Shown: positions 49,280-58,105, numbered from the stretch's first letter. The stretch: 64,000 bases of DNA from Sphingopyxis sp. H053 (GCF_001468225.1 NZ_LNRU01000002.1:517225-581224), one strand, 5' to 3'. The notes: generated from the letters alone by a model not told the origin. Numbers and translations: made by a program.

Positions 49280-49948
49280 CTACCGCACCCGCCGGCCCGT
49301 CCACACAACGCGCCCGACCAATTGCACCGACGCCATCGGCAGATCATCCCAGCTGCGATAATGCGGATTGTCGCTGATTACCGAAATCCGCCCCTGCCCC
49401 GGCGCGCGCGCGACGCGCTTCACCATCAGCACATCGTCCATGCGCAGCACGTAGATGCCGTCGCGCAGCCGCGCCGCGGCGTCGCCGCCATCGACCAAAA
49501 TATCGTCGCCATCGTCGAGCGTCGGCGCCATCGAATCGCCCTCGACGCGAATGATGCTGAGCGCGCGCGGATCGGCGCCCAAGTCGCGCAGCCATTTGGG
49601 GTCGAACGCGACCTCGCCCTCGACGGCTTCGCCATCGACGCTGGCGCCGGCACCCGCCGAGGCGCCGATCGCGAGTTTCGGCACCAATATCATTCCGGGC
49701 CCGCGCCCCCGCGCCGGGGTCGCGACGCGCTGCACCGGCCCGCCCAGCATCGCTTCGGACACGCCGAGATAGGCGGCGATGCGCGCGCGGTCCTGTTCGG
49801 CGAGCCGCCGCGGCGAACCGCGCTTGATATATTGCTGGATATAGGCGGGGTTGCGCCCGATCACCTGCGATATGCGCGCATAGTCGATCCCCCTTTCAGC
49901 CAGGAGGCGGTCGAGCGCCGCGCGCGGATCCTGATCGAAATCGGCCAT
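49280..49948 (-). CDS. S24/LexA-like transcriptional repressor (HTH plus peptidase fold)
   Basis: A 222-residue regulator with an N-terminal HTH region (ALDRLLAERGIDYARISQVIG) and a C-terminal S24 peptidase domain. The nucleophile is visible as VEGDSMAPTL and the lysine as DDVLMVKRV, as in LexA, UmuD and CI-like repressors, so self-cleavage under RecA is possible but not proven. The start ATG at 49948 follows the intergenic region that holds the TAGGAA repeat array, which fits auto-regulation. It is divergent from two small genes. Confidence 0.85.
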   Translation of the reverse strand: MADFDQDPRAALDRLLAERGIDYARISQVIGRNPAYIQQYIKRGSPRRLAEQDRARIAAYLGVSEAMLGGPVQRVATPARGRGPGMILVPKLAIGASAGAGASVDGEAVEGEVAFDPKWLRDLGADPRALSIIRVEGDSMAPTLDDGDDILVDGGDAAARLRDGIYVLRMDDVLMVKRVARAPGQGRISVISDNPHYRSWDDLPMASVQLVGRVVWTGRRVR

Positions 49949-49968
49949 AGGTCGCTGGGGGCTGGTCC

Positions 49969-50043
49969 TTCCTATTTCGTCTCTAGCAAACGGATTTTTC
50001 CTAGACAAGTAGGAAAATGAGCACCAAATAGGAAATATCCTAT
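49969..50043. promoter_or_regulatory. TAGGAA operator-like array
   Basis: At least five TAGGAA half-sites stand in 75 bases. TTTTCCTA-6-TAGGAAAA (49996-50017) is a perfect inverted repeat of 8-bp arms; ATAGGA-4-TCCTAT (50028-50043) is another. TTCCTATTT (49969-49977) is the exact reverse complement of AAATAGGAA (50026-50034). All lie between the S24 regulator start (49948) and the divergent 50085 gene, as expected of repressor operators. Confidence 0.7.
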
Positions 50044-50084
50044 CGGGTGAGTCGCCCGGTTTCAGCGCGATCAGGGAGGAAAAT

Positions 50085-50348
50085 ATGGAGCGCAGCCTGC
50101 TGCAACGGATCGAGGCCTTTCTGAAGGAATCGGCGATGCCGCCGAGCGTCTTCGGCCGCGCCGCCGCGCACGACCCTCGCCTCGTCGCCGATTTGCGCGG
50201 GGGGCGCGAGCCGGGGATCGACATGATATGCCGCGTGGAACATTTCATGAACAAATGGCGCGCCGACCGACGCGCGGGCCAGGTCGCGCCGCAGGGCGAC
50301 CGGCGAACCCGCGCCTTCCGCCGCATCGAGCAGGGAGCACAGGCATGA
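50085..50348 (+). CDS. Small putative HTH DNA-binding protein
   Basis: An 87-residue protein. The stretch RIEAFLKESAMPPSVFGRAAA then DPRLVADLRGGREP has the spacing of a small helix-turn-helix protein that I recognise in other alphaproteobacteria only as uncharacterised. It has GGGAGGAAAAT directly before its ATG. The start sits 42 bases beyond the TAGGAA array, so it is a likely target of the S24 repressor. Its stop overlaps the next ATG. Confidence 0.65.
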   Translation: MERSLLQRIEAFLKESAMPPSVFGRAAAHDPRLVADLRGGREPGIDMICRVEHFMNKWRADRRAGQVAPQGDRRTRAFRRIEQGAQA

Positions 50349-50671
50349 TGCGCTGGTCGCCCGCCTTGCCGCCGCGTCCCGGTTGCCCGCATCGGCGGCT
50401 TCGCCATCTGCTCGTCCGCGAATTGCCGCATGGGCTGGCGCCAGGCGCATCGACTTTTCGTCCCTGGGCGAGCGCGAGTTTCGTCGGCGCGCGCCACCTG
50501 TTTCCCTGTGTGCTCGCGGCGGGCGATAGCGAGCCGGTTCGCCGCGCGCTGCACGACCGGCTGAATGCGACCGAATGGACGCTCCCCGGACATATCGTCG
50601 CCGATGTCGTGGTGGAATGCGGGGCCGAGCCGCAGACGCTGCGGATCGAAATATTGACGGTCGAAGATTAG
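50345..50671 (+). CDS. Hypothetical protein
   Basis: A 108-residue protein I cannot assign. It is Arg/Pro-rich at the N-terminus and has a C-terminal strand (GHIVADVVVECGAEPQTLRIEI). It overlaps the 50085 gene by ATGA and convergently overlaps the 50668 membrane protein by 4 bases. Control by the S24 regulator is inferred from position only. Confidence 0.5.
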   Translation: MMRWSPALPPRPGCPHRRLRHLLVRELPHGLAPGASTFRPWASASFVGARHLFPCVLAAGDSEPVRRALHDRLNATEWTLPGHIVADVVVECGAEPQTLRIEILTVED

Positions 50672-51495
50672 CCGACTGACTGGCGCGTCATCCGCTGCAA
50701 GGTGCTGAGCGCGGCTTCGAGCGCGAAGTCGACTTCGGCTTCGCCTTCGGCCGCGGCATCGTCGGGCACCGGAATCGCAGCAGTCGAAGCCGGGGCAGCC
50801 CGCTGACGGCGCGTCAGCCCCGCTTCGAAGCGCGCGACCATCGCACCGAGCGATTTGTCGGCGGGATCGGGCATCGGCGGCGGCGAAGTCATTTCGGCGG
50901 GTTGCAGCCAGGGCGCGTCGCCGTCGAATTCTTCTTCGGGAGCGAGGTCGGCAAGCACAAGTTCGCCCGCGTCGTCGGCCTCGGCTTCACCCAACCACAG
51001 GCCGGGCGCAACCGGTTCGGCGATAGCGCTGCCGTCCAGACCGCCCGCCGGCAGATCGCGGCCCGCGCGGATCGGCGGGCGCGGCGGATCGTCGGGGTGC
51101 AGGTCGACGCGGCGGCGGCGCGTCAGAATCTCTTCGCTATCGTCACTCTCCACCTCATGCGACGTACGGCGGAAACGGTCGCGCAGCGAGGACAGCCCCG
51201 CCGCTTCGGGCTTTGCGATCAGCAGCGCGACGAGGCCCGCGATCAAGGCGGCGAACGCCGACATGCCGAAGGCGAGCGCGAGCCGCCCGCCATTGCCGAT
51301 CGGCTGCACGAAAAGGTCGGAGAGCCGGTCGAGATAGAGATTCCAGCTGATCCCCGCGACCCACGAAAAGGGCATGACCGCGGCGAACAGGAAGGTCAGC
51401 GCCGCGGCGCCGATCACCGCCGGAATCGCGGGCTGGAGCGCGCGCAGCAGCGCGGTCGCTGTCGCTTTGGCCCGATTCTCGCTGGTCTCTTCCAT
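50668..51495 (-). CDS. Hypothetical membrane protein with two TM segments
   Basis: A 275-residue protein with two hydrophobic segments (PAVIGAAALTFLFAAVMPF and ALAFGMSAFAALIAGLVALL) and a long acidic/Pro-rich cytoplasmic or periplasmic tail. No known family is evident. It is separated from the glycosyltransferase gene at 52759 by a gap of 58 bases on the same strand. Confidence 0.55.
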   Translation of the reverse strand: MEETSENRAKATATALLRALQPAIPAVIGAAALTFLFAAVMPFSWVAGISWNLYLDRLSDLFVQPIGNGGRLALAFGMSAFAALIAGLVALLIAKPEAAGLSSLRDRFRRTSHEVESDDSEEILTRRRRVDLHPDDPPRPPIRAGRDLPAGGLDGSAIAEPVAPGLWLGEAEADDAGELVLADLAPEEEFDGDAPWLQPAEMTSPPPMPDPADKSLGAMVARFEAGLTRRQRAAPASTAAIPVPDDAAAEGEAEVDFALEAALSTLQRMTRQSVG

Positions 51496-51553
51496 ATCGT
51501 TTCAAATCCATCGGCCCGTCGGGCCATTTGTCTTCACTCAGGTATCGCGGCGC

Positions 51554-52759
51554 TCAGGCGCCGCGCAGCAATCGCTGGTAAACCGGCTCGTAACGTAAAA
51601 TGTTTGATGACCAGTTACGATGGCTTTCCACAAAAATACGTGCTGTCCGCCGTCGCGCGGGCCACATTTCCCGATTTTGCAGCAGCTTGGCGAGCGCATC
51701 CGCAATCGCGGCGGGGTCGTCGGGCGCGAACAAGGTGCCCGTGGCGCCATCCTCGATCAGCTCGCGATGCCCGCCGACATCGGACGCCGCGACGAGCTTA
51801 CCCTGTGCCATCGCCTCGAGCGGTTTCAGCGGCGTGACGAGATCGGTCAGCCGCATCTTCTTGCGCGGATAGGCGAGGATATCGATCAGCGAATAATAGC
51901 GCTCGACCTCCTGATGCGGCACGCGGCCGACGAAATGGATGTGCGCGGCAGCGGGCGATGCCGCGGCCTGCGCCTTCAGCGCCGCCTCCATCGGCCCGCC
52001 GCCGACGAGCAGCAGCCGCGCATTCGGTTGCGCCGCGACCAGCGCGGGCATCGCCGCGATCAGGTCGTCGATCCCCTCATAATCGTAAAAGCTGCCGATA
52101 TAGCCGATCACCGCATCGTCGGCGGCAAGCCCGAGCGTGTCGGCAAGCGCGTCGTCGCGCGGCGCCGGATCGCCGAACAGTTCGAGGTCGACGCCATTGG
52201 GCGACACGGTGATTTTGTCGGCATCGATCCCGCGCGCGATCAAATCGCCGCGCAATCCTTCACAGATCACCGCGACCGCATCGGCCGATTTCACCGCATG
52301 CGTTTCGAGCTGCCGGGTCAGCCAGTAACGCAAACTGCCCTCGCGCCCTGTCCCGTTGCCGACCGACGCATCCTCCCAGAAAGCGCGGATTTCATAGATC
52401 ACCGGGATGCCGAGTTTCTTGCCGACGCGCAGCGCCGCGAGCCCGTCGAGTACCGGCGAATGCGCATGCAGCACATCGGGTTTCCATTCGCTCGCCAGCG
52501 CCGCGACGCGCTTCGCCAGCGCCCCGATCTCGCGCCATTCGCGGATCGGCGCGCGCGCCGGCGCGATCGGCGGGGTGCGATAGAAGGTCAGCCCGTCGAC
52601 GGTCTCGCCATCCGGCCCCGGCTCGGGATGCCGCACGCCGGTCACGCCCGCAACTTCCCAGCCCTTCGCCACCTGCGCCTTCATCAGCGCGCGCGTGCGA
52701 AAGGTGTAGCCGCTGTGCGCGGGCAGGCTATGATCGAGGACGTGTAAAATTCGGGTCAT
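51554..52759 (-). CDS. Exosortase-A-associated glycosyltransferase (GT4-like)
   Basis: A 401-residue GT-B glycosyltransferase. The N-terminus RILHVLDHSLPAHSGYTFRT and the C-terminal GSFYDYEGIDDLIAAM, PLKPLEAMAQGKLV and VGGHRELI match the exosortase-A-system-associated glycosyltransferase family (TIGR04063-type). It likely adds a sugar to exported proteins or their polysaccharide. There are two possible starts, 52759 and 52777, without a clear ribosome site. Confidence 0.78.
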   Translation of the reverse strand: MTRILHVLDHSLPAHSGYTFRTRALMKAQVAKGWEVAGVTGVRHPEPGPDGETVDGLTFYRTPPIAPARAPIREWREIGALAKRVAALASEWKPDVLHAHSPVLDGLAALRVGKKLGIPVIYEIRAFWEDASVGNGTGREGSLRYWLTRQLETHAVKSADAVAVICEGLRGDLIARGIDADKITVSPNGVDLELFGDPAPRDDALADTLGLAADDAVIGYIGSFYDYEGIDDLIAAMPALVAAQPNARLLLVGGGPMEAALKAQAAASPAAAHIHFVGRVPHQEVERYYSLIDILAYPRKKMRLTDLVTPLKPLEAMAQGKLVAASDVGGHRELIEDGATGTLFAPDDPAAIADALAKLLQNREMWPARRRTARIFVESHRNWSSNILRYEPVYQRLLRGA

Positions 52760-52822
52760 CGTGCAGGGCTTTGACATACAAGGCTTAACGCGGCGTCAAC
52801 CCCAATAGCCTAGGCAACGCTT

Positions 52823-53088
52823 GGGGTCAGGGCCCATGTACGATGCGATCGAGGTTTGAAGCGATTTTGTTCAGGGCAAGGAAGCGAGACGTAGGCATAT
52901 GGGTATATTCCAAGGCTCGCTGACGCAGCCATGGACAAAATCGGTCAAATCCCGAAGGGACGTCGAAATGGCTTCGATCTCGTCTCCGCGCGTCCTTGCA
53001 GATGGAACCACCATCAGCGGCGGCCACGCGAAGCCGATATCTTCGCCATTTCGACGCCTCGACCGCGTCGTACATGGGTCCTGACCCC
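52823..53088. mobile_element. MITE-like element with 32-bp terminal inverted repeats
   Basis: Ends 52823-52854 and 53057-53088 are inverted copies (29 of 32 bases identical), starting GGGGTCAG and passing through CCATGTACGA. The 202 bases between them carry no supported gene. No target duplication is obvious at once. The element fills most of the otherwise empty gap of 333 bases between the glycosyltransferase and the small ORF that precedes the O-glycosylation ligase. Confidence 0.6.
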
Positions 53089-53092
53089 TGAT

Positions 53093-53257
53093 ATGGTCGA
53101 CAATTTTTCCCTTGGCTTGACGCACGTCCTGATGGCGATTGCGCTCTGGCGCCTGCTCCATCGCGACGATCTCGATCGCGAGGTCAGCCCGCGCCTGCTG
53201 TGGCAGCAACGCCGCGATGCCGAACGCGCCGAAGCGGATGCCCGCCCCGATGCGTGA
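53093..53257 (+). CDS. Small putative membrane protein (54 aa)
   Basis: A 54-residue frame (MVDNFSLGLTHVLMAIALWR...) with one hydrophobic helix and a charged Arg/Asp/Glu-rich tail. It overlaps the ligase ATG by 8 bases, which suggests translation coupled to the ligase. Small proteins of this type occur before exosortase-A ligases in relatives to my recollection, but I cannot verify this. Confidence 0.55.
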   Translation: MVDNFSLGLTHVLMAIALWRLLHRDDLDREVSPRLLWQQRRDAERAEADARPDA

Positions 53258-54587
53258 CCTCGCGTTCGTCGCTTTCCTCTTTGCCTTCATCGGGATCGGC
53301 TTTCGCAAGCCGTTCCTGTTCGTCCTGTGCTTTTGCTACATCGACATCGTCGCGCCGCAGCGCCTGAGTTATTTCCTGATCAACTCGATCCCGGTTTCGC
53401 TGATCGTTTTCGGGCTCGCGATTGCCGGCTGGCTCGTGGCCGATGACAAGAAGGACACACGCTGGTCGGGGCGGCAGACCTTGCTCGTGATGCTGCTCGT
53501 CTATTGCTGGATGACGACCATCTATGCCGATTTCCCCGTCGAGGCGGCGGACAAGTGGAGCTGGGTGTGGAAGGCGCTGATCTGGGCGATCTTCCTTCCG
53601 CTGACGCTGCGCACCAAGCTGCGGATCGAGGCGCTGGCGCTGATGCTGCTGCTTTCGGCGGCGGCGATCGCGATCGCGGGCGGCATCAAGACTGCCGCGG
53701 GCGGTGGGGGTTATGGCACGCTTCGCTTGCTGCTGAGCGAAAATTACGGGCTTTACGAGGGCAGCACGATGTCGTGCGTCGCCATATCGATCATCCCGCT
53801 GATCCTCTGGTATCGCCGCCACGGGACGATCTTTCCGCCCGACTGGATGGTGTCGGCCTTCTGCTTCGCGCTGGTCTTCGCCTGTGCCTTGCTGCCCGTC
53901 GGCACCCAGGCGCGCACCGGGCTGATCTGCCTGTTCGTGCTCGCGCTGCTGTCGCTGCGCGCCGTCAAGCACCGCCTTCTCTACATCGCGGGCGCCGGGC
54001 TGCTCGCGGCCGCCGCCATCCCCTTCCTGCCGCAAAGCTATACCGACCGGATGGAAACGATCCGCGGCTATAAGTCCGACCAGTCGGCCTCGACGCGCGT
54101 CGCGGTGTGGGCGTGGACCTGGGACTATGCGAAGGACAATCCCATGGGCGGCGGCTTCAACGCCTTTCTTCAAAATCGCGTCCGCGTCGAAAAGGAAGCG
54201 AGCAGCCCGGAAGAGACGGCGAGCGTTTATGAGGAAGAATCGCGCGCCTATCACTCAAGCTATTTCGAGATGCTGGGCGAGCAGGGTTACCCCGGAACCG
54301 CCATGTGGCTGCTCCTGCATTTTGCGGGGCTGGTGCAGATGGAACGGATCCGGCGGCGCTACCTGAAAACGCGGCGCGGCGAAGAGCAATGGATCGCGCC
54401 CCTGGCGACCGCGCTGCAGCACGGCCACATCGTCTATCTGGTCGGGTCGCTGTTCGTCGCCATCGCGTTCCAGCCCTTCATCTACATGATGCTGGCGCTC
54501 GAGATCGGGCTGACGACCTATTGCCGCCGCCGCGAGAGAGAAGCGGGCTGGCGGCCGCTGACGCCGCGCTCGATGGTGGCTGCGTGA
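53250..54587 (+). CDS. O-glycosylation ligase, exosortase-A-associated (O-antigen ligase superfamily)
   Basis: A 445-residue membrane protein with about 10-12 transmembrane segments. The DUF5935-type start RDLAFVAFLFAFIGIGFRK and the YIDIVAPQRLSYFLINSIPV stretch match the putative O-glycosylation ligase of exosortase-A systems (TIGR03097-type), and the ligase loop RVAVWAWTWDYAKDNPMGGG is as in O-antigen ligases. It would transfer a lipid-linked glycan. Its stop overlaps the next gene's GTG. Confidence 0.82.
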   Translation: MRDLAFVAFLFAFIGIGFRKPFLFVLCFCYIDIVAPQRLSYFLINSIPVSLIVFGLAIAGWLVADDKKDTRWSGRQTLLVMLLVYCWMTTIYADFPVEAADKWSWVWKALIWAIFLPLTLRTKLRIEALALMLLLSAAAIAIAGGIKTAAGGGGYGTLRLLLSENYGLYEGSTMSCVAISIIPLILWYRRHGTIFPPDWMVSAFCFALVFACALLPVGTQARTGLICLFVLALLSLRAVKHRLLYIAGAGLLAAAAIPFLPQSYTDRMETIRGYKSDQSASTRVAVWAWTWDYAKDNPMGGGFNAFLQNRVRVEKEASSPEETASVYEEESRAYHSSYFEMLGEQGYPGTAMWLLLHFAGLVQMERIRRRYLKTRRGEEQWIAPLATALQHGHIVYLVGSLFVAIAFQPFIYMMLALEIGLTTYCRRREREAGWRPLTPRSMVAA

Positions 54588-55714
54588 GCGGCGCTGCCAT
54601 CCCGCGGCAGATGCTGCCGACGCTCACCGGGCTGCGCGGGTTCGCGGCGCTGATGGTGCTGCTCTACCATATCCGCGGCGCGATGGGGGGCTTCCTGCCC
54701 GAGCGGGTGATTGCGGTGCTGGCCGAGGGTTATCTCGCGGTCGACCTGTTCTTCGTGCTGTCGGGGTTCGTTCTGTGGTGGACCTATGGCGCCGAGTTCC
54801 GCGATCAGGGGATCCGCGCCGCGCCGCGCTTCATCGTCCGCCGGTTCGCCCGCATCTTCCCGCTCCATCTCGCGATCCTGTCGGCGATGCTGCTGTTCGC
54901 GCTGGCGCTGCTCGTCAGCGGGCGCGACCCCGGCGCGCATTACAGCTTCACCGCGCTGCCCGCGCATTATCTGCTGGTCCAGAATTGGGGGTTCGGCAAC
55001 GGGCTGACGTGGAACGATCCAGCCTGGTCGATCTCGACCGAATGGGCCGCCTATCTGCTGCTGGCGATCGCGGGCGGCTGGCTGACGCGGCTGCCGCGCG
55101 GCGCGTGGAGCTTTCCTTCGTTGATCATCGCGATGGCGGCCGGCCTCGGATGGTGGTTCGCGGCAACCGGCCGCGCGAGCATCGGCGACGATATTCCCGC
55201 GACCGGGCTGCTGCGCTGCCTCGTCGAATTCGGCATCGGCATCCTGCTTTGCCAATGGTGGACGGCGCAGCGCGAAGCGCCCCGCGGCACGGCGATCATC
55301 TATGGCACCGCGCTCGGCCTTGTCGGCGCCGCGGCATTGCTTTTCGGAGTGGCCGGATCGCAGCCGGCGGCGGTGCCGCTGATCATGACCGCCGTCGTGA
55401 TCCTTGCGCTGCAGGCCTCGACGGCGCCGCGGCCGCTCCTCTCAGGCCGGATCGCGCAATGGCTGGGGGATATCAGCTATGCCGTCTATCTGTCGCATTT
55501 CTTCCTGTGGATCCTCTTCAAGCTCTTCTTCGTCGACGATCCCATGCTGGTCCATCCGATCAAGATCCTCGCCTTCATCCTGTTGACGCTGGCCGCGTCG
55601 CATCTTCTCCATATCGCGCTCGAGGTGCCGGGGCGGCGGATCGCCCAGCGCGCCGGCGACCGCCTGCTCGCCGCCCCGCGCACCATCTTCGCCGCGGGCC
55701 GCAGCGAGACCTGA
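54584..55714 (+). CDS. Acyltransferase family protein (OafA/YrhL type 3)
   Basis: A 376-residue integral membrane O-acyltransferase. The motif LTGLRGFAALMVLLYHIRG carries the catalytic H in a R-x-x-A-x-x-V/M-x-x-x-H arrangement; VDLFFVLSGFVLWW and ARIFPLHL follow. It may acetylate the sugar attached by the preceding genes. The GTG start at 54584 overlaps the ligase stop (GTGA). Confidence 0.88.
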   Translation: MSGAAIPRQMLPTLTGLRGFAALMVLLYHIRGAMGGFLPERVIAVLAEGYLAVDLFFVLSGFVLWWTYGAEFRDQGIRAAPRFIVRRFARIFPLHLAILSAMLLFALALLVSGRDPGAHYSFTALPAHYLLVQNWGFGNGLTWNDPAWSISTEWAAYLLLAIAGGWLTRLPRGAWSFPSLIIAMAAGLGWWFAATGRASIGDDIPATGLLRCLVEFGIGILLCQWWTAQREAPRGTAIIYGTALGLVGAAALLFGVAGSQPAAVPLIMTAVVILALQASTAPRPLLSGRIAQWLGDISYAVYLSHFFLWILFKLFFVDDPMLVHPIKILAFILLTLAASHLLHIALEVPGRRIAQRAGDRLLAAPRTIFAAGRSET

Positions 55715-55771
55715 CCCGCCGACGCCGTATCACGGGGGGAACCATCGACGGCGACGAGGCGCTATGGACCC

Positions 55772-56782
55772 ATGTCCGCACCGCGCCTTGTCCATGTCGA
55801 CGACAGCCTGCCCGGCATCAGCCGCGCGCGCTCGGGGGTCGGCTGGCGCTATCGCGACGCCAAGGGAAAGATCATCCGCGACCGCGACGAGATCGACCGC
55901 CTCAACGCGATCGCGCTGCCGCCCGCCTATGAGGATGCGTGGTTCTGCCCCGCAGCGAACGGCCACATCCTCGCGACCGGCTATGACGCGCGCGGGCGCA
56001 AGCAATATCGCTATCATCCCGATTTTCGGATGGCGCGCGAGGCCGACAAATATGACCGGTGCGCCGCCTTCGGCCACGCGCTGCCGCTTCTCCGCGCGCG
56101 CCTCGAAGACGATCTGAACCGCCGGACGCTCTGCTCGGAACGCGTCGTCGCCGCGGTCGTGCGCCTGCTCGACCTCGCGGCGCTGCGCGTCGGGAACGAG
56201 CAATATGTCGCGGCGAACAAGAGCTTCGGCGCGACGACGCTGCGCCAACGCCACGCCAAGCTGTCGGGCAAGACGCTTCGCCTGAAATATATCGCCAAAG
56301 GCGGGGCGAAGCGCGAGGTGACGATCAGCGACCGCAGCCTCACCACGCTGGTGCGCCGGTTGCAGGACCTGCCCGGCCAGAATCTCTTTCAATATGAGGA
56401 TGGGGGCGACCTCTGCGTCGTCGGCTCCGACGATGTGAACGCCTATATCCGCGAAGCGATGGGTGACGAATTCAGCGCCAAGCATTTCCGTACCTGGTCG
56501 GCGAGCGTCGAGGCATTCGCCTTCCTCTACGACGCGCCCGAGCCGCCGACGCTGAAAGCGATGCTCGAACATGTCGCGGGCCGCCTCGGCAACACCCCCG
56601 CGATCGCGCGCAAAGCCTATGTCCACCCCGCGATGCTCGCCGCGGCGCAGGCGCGCGAAGACTTCGCATCGGCCATCGGCAAGCTCCCGCGCGCGACGCG
56701 CTATCTTTCGCGTTACGAACGCGGATTTTTGACCTATCTGGAGCAGGCGCCCGCGGCCGCGGTGCTGCTCCAATCCGCCTGA
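55772..56782 (+). CDS. DNA topoisomerase IB
   Basis: A 336-residue poxvirus-type topoisomerase IB. The catalytic tyrosine is Y283 in ARKAYVHPAM; the Arg/Lys pentad is visible as LRVGNEQY, KHFRTWSAS and an ENLR-like region, with GRKQYRYHPDF in the N-terminal clamp. Such enzymes relax supercoils through a 3'-phosphotyrosine. The start at 55772 (MSAPRLVHV) is in frame with the fold. Confidence 0.94.
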   Translation: MSAPRLVHVDDSLPGISRARSGVGWRYRDAKGKIIRDRDEIDRLNAIALPPAYEDAWFCPAANGHILATGYDARGRKQYRYHPDFRMAREADKYDRCAAFGHALPLLRARLEDDLNRRTLCSERVVAAVVRLLDLAALRVGNEQYVAANKSFGATTLRQRHAKLSGKTLRLKYIAKGGAKREVTISDRSLTTLVRRLQDLPGQNLFQYEDGGDLCVVGSDDVNAYIREAMGDEFSAKHFRTWSASVEAFAFLYDAPEPPTLKAMLEHVAGRLGNTPAIARKAYVHPAMLAAAQAREDFASAIGKLPRATRYLSRYERGFLTYLEQAPAAAVLLQSA

Positions 56783-56804
56783 TCCGACGTACAAAGGACC
56801 CGAC

Positions 56805-58010
56805 GTGAATTTCTCTATCCTCGCCGCCGCGACCACCGCCGCCCCGAAAACTGCGCCCGCAAAGGCGCCCGCGACCGATCCGCTCGCCGACCTGCAGCGC
56901 AATTGGGACATGGGCGTCGCGTGGGTGAACAGCCATTGGCTGCAGATCGGCATCGCGATCGGCGTCGGCCTCGCCATCTATTTCCTGCTGTCGATGATCC
57001 GCCGCTTTGCGCTCAAATATGCGAAGTCGGCCGAAGGCGACCTCTCGCTGACCCACATCGCCGGGCGCGTGATCCACAAGACCAAGTCATCCGTGCTCGC
57101 GATCATCGCGATCCGCATGGTCGCGAGCTACGCCCAGCCGCCCGCGGTGATCATGCATATGATCCAGTTCGTCTTTACCGTCGCGGTCGTGCTGCAAGTC
57201 GCGATCTGGGCGCGCGAGATCGTGCTCGGACTGATCCAGCGCCGCGCCGCCGAGGGCAATAACGAGACGCTCAGCAACGCGATGGGGATCATCCGCCTGC
57301 TGATCAGTATCGCCTTGTTCGCGATTGCGGCGATCGTCATCCTCGACAATATGGGGGTCAATGTCACCGGCCTCATCGCGGGCCTCGGCATCGGCGGCAT
57401 CGCGATCGGTCTTGCTGCGCAGGGGATATTTTCCGACCTCTTCGCCTCGCTGTCGATCATCTTCGACCGCCCGTTCCGCGTCGGCGAGACGATCAAATAC
57501 GACATGAGCACCGCGACGGTCGAACGCATCGGGCTCAAGAGCACCCGGCTCCGCTCATTGAACGGCGAATTGCTCGTGATCTCGAACACCAATTTGCTGA
57601 GCAAGGAGATCACCAACTTCGCGCATCTCCACCGCCGCCGGATCACCTTCAAGATCGGTGTCATCTATCAGACGACCCCCGCTATGCTCCGCGACCTGCC
57701 GCCGTTGCTCGAAGAGCAGGTGGTCGCCGGGGGCCAGGAATTCATCCGCTCGAGCTTTTTGACCTTCGGTCCGTCGAGCCTCGATTTCGAACTGATCTTT
57801 GATGTCTTCAGCGACGATTATGATGTCGTCGCCGCGGCGCGCACCGATATCGCCATCCGCGTCTTCGACGCGATGGCCAAGAGCGGCTACGAGTTCGCCT
57901 ATCCCACGCAGACGACCTTTACCGCGGCGCCCGACGGGACCATGATCATGCCCTATTCCGAGTCTCCAAAGCCAAAGGCGGCGGCGGCAAAGGCAGCGAA
58001 GCCCAGCTGA
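56805..58010 (+). CDS. Mechanosensitive ion channel (MscS family)
   Basis: A 401-residue MscS channel. The pore helix and hinge read GLGIGGIAIGLAAQGIFSD with the beta domain FDRPFRVGE and LKSTRLRSLNGELLVISN. An N-terminal Ala/Pro-rich stretch precedes a TM helix (LQIGIAIGVGLAIYFLLS). The start is a GTG at 56805 with AAAGGA upstream. It protects against osmotic down-shock. Confidence 0.93.
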   Translation: MNFSILAAATTAAPKTAPAKAPATDPLADLQRNWDMGVAWVNSHWLQIGIAIGVGLAIYFLLSMIRRFALKYAKSAEGDLSLTHIAGRVIHKTKSSVLAIIAIRMVASYAQPPAVIMHMIQFVFTVAVVLQVAIWAREIVLGLIQRRAAEGNNETLSNAMGIIRLLISIALFAIAAIVILDNMGVNVTGLIAGLGIGGIAIGLAAQGIFSDLFASLSIIFDRPFRVGETIKYDMSTATVERIGLKSTRLRSLNGELLVISNTNLLSKEITNFAHLHRRRITFKIGVIYQTTPAMLRDLPPLLEEQVVAGGQEFIRSSFLTFGPSSLDFELIFDVFSDDYDVVAAARTDIAIRVFDAMAKSGYEFAYPTQTTFTAAPDGTMIMPYSESPKPKAAAAKAAKPS

Positions 58011-58105
58011 CGCTACGGCGCCGCGGCTGCGGGGCTTGGCTCTTGTGCAACGCGGCAAGAGATGCCTAGAACGCGCCCCGAACCAGCAATTTCAGGGGAT
58101 GACAT

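Noticed and set aside
52827..53075. 82-codon minus-strand frame inside the MITE-like element
   Set aside because: It covers the terminal repeats and the interior and matches no transposase; probably chance. It would be revived by finding homologues in other copies of the element.
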